The notes under the pieces: model-generated
The model's database searches: none
Told to the model about the DNA's origin: nothing
What the model saw: the letters and a program-made list of their open reading frames with translations, nothing else
Part shown: piece after piece, positions 4,902 to 5,598 of the stretch
How the letters are laid out: each line of letters begins with the position of its first letter
Position numbering within the stretch: position 1 is the stretch's first letter
Assembly (NCBI GenBank): GCA_937927685.1
Contig: CALBSC010000005.1
Span: forward strand, 1 to 5,598
Length of the DNA: 5,598 nt
Reading direction: 5' to 3'
Source of the DNA: an uncultured Burkholderiales bacterium
Lineage (GTDB): Bacteria; Pseudomonadota; Gammaproteobacteria; Burkholderiales; Burkholderiaceae_C
Program-made: the position numbers and the translations under genes

Positions 4902-5598
4902 ATGGCTCGTGCTTATGGCGCGAACGCCAGCCTATTGGCTGCGTTTGAACCCACCTATGGAACTACACCGACTGGAGACTTTGGAAAAATTCCTTTTGTC
5001 TCCACCACCTTGGGCTCAGAGCAAGGCCTGATTGCTAACGATCTGATTGGCCTGGGCCGAGACCCGAGTGCGCCCATCCGTGACGTGATCAAAGTCGAGG
5101 GTGACATCGTCATTCCCATCGACCTGCGAAACATCGGCATGTGGCTCAAAGCCCTGCTGGGAAGTCCTGTGAGCCTTGGAGATACCGCGCACACTCACAC
5201 TTTTGTATCTGGCAACTCAGGGCTGCCGAGCCTCTCACTGGAGACGGGACTGCCGGACATTCCGGCGTACTTCCTGGCCTCTGGTGTGATGGCCAACTCG
5301 CTGCAAGTGAAATTTGCCCGCTCTGGTGCAGCGGACGCCACTTTGGGTTTGATTGCTCAAGGCGAAGTCAAGCGTACTGCCAGCGCAGACGCCACACCCA
5401 CGACCTTGCCGATCACTCGCTTCAACCAGTTCCAGGGTTCGATCAAAAAGAATGGCCAAGCCTTGGGTAACGTGGTCGCAGCGCAGTTGACCTATTCGAA
5501 CAATCTGGCACGCATTGAAACCATTCGCTCCGACGGAAAGATCGAAGGGGCTGACCCCACAGTGGCCAGCTTGACGGGCAACTTGGAAGTGCGCTTCG
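4902..5598 (+). CDS. Phage tail tube protein (3' truncated by window end)
   Basis: The frame is open from the ATG at 4902 to the window end, giving 232 residues with no stop. The N-terminus MARAYGANASLLAAFEPTYG is typical of tail tube proteins of the Phage_tube_2 type, followed by IPFVSTTLGSEQGLIANDLI (30-49), LGRDPSAPIRDVIKVEGDIVIPID (51-74), the WLKALLG segment (81-87), HTHTFVSG (97-104), LPSLSLETGLPDIPAYFLASG (108-128), and LGLIAQGE (148-155). Such proteins polymerise as stacked hexameric rings around the DNA conduit. GGAG at 4891-4894, 7 bases before the ATG, supports the start and suggests strong translation, unlike the three genes upstream. The position after the terminator candidate agrees with the role. 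It looks near complete, since related proteins are about 250-320 residues, but the end is not visible. The resemblance is to this tube family rather than to lambda gpV. Confidence 0.88.
   Translation, partial: MARAYGANASLLAAFEPTYGTTPTGDFGKIPFVSTTLGSEQGLIANDLIGLGRDPSAPIRDVIKVEGDIVIPIDLRNIGMWLKALLGSPVSLGDTAHTHTFVSGNSGLPSLSLETGLPDIPAYFLASGVMANSLQVKFARSGAADATLGLIAQGEVKRTASADATPTTLPITRFNQFQGSIKKNGQALGNVVAAQLTYSNNLARIETIRSDGKIEGADPTVASLTGNLEVRF

Overview
The window carries a contiguous piece of the virion-structure operon of a tailed, lambda-like phage or prophage. All genes lie on the + strand, with gaps of at most 35 bases, and no promoter, terminator, RNA gene, insertion sequence, CRISPR array or attachment site is visible. 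The order matches a siphophage head-neck-tail module: portal (C-terminal part) - S49 capsid protease with a probable nested scaffold - decoration protein - major capsid protein - head-tail joining protein - DUF6441-type neck/tail-completion candidate - tail-terminator candidate - tail tube protein (cut by the window end). The DNA is moderately GC-rich, and the protein flavour suggests a proteobacterial, probably betaproteobacterial (Burkholderiales-like), host. That host assignment is inference from general resemblance only.

Head part (1-3421). The portal protein is the ring through which DNA enters. The S49 protease has a Ser152/Lys204 pair and a long low-complexity tail. An internal ATG in the same frame (1559), preceded by the strongest Shine-Dalgarno sequence in the window, would make a separate 154-residue scaffold sharing the protease's C-terminus, the arrangement known for lambda C/Nu3. 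The decoration (gpD-like) and major capsid (gpE-like) proteins follow, each with a good ribosome binding site.

Neck and tail part (3421-5598). Three small to mid-sized genes are coupled by a 1-base overlap or gaps of 1-2 bases and have no clear Shine-Dalgarno sequence. They resemble a gpFII-like head-tail connector, a DUF6441 protein and a gpU-like tail terminator. A 35-base gap with a good ribosome binding site then leads into a tail tube gene that runs off the end after 232 codons.

The products would together build the procapsid (portal, scaffold, protease, capsid), stabilise the filled head (decoration) and join it to a tail tube. I see no new biological system. The points most worth a second look are the nested scaffold start, the match between ribosome-binding strength and expected copy number, and the exact match of the first ten bases to the end of an Illumina adapter, which may be a sequencing artefact.
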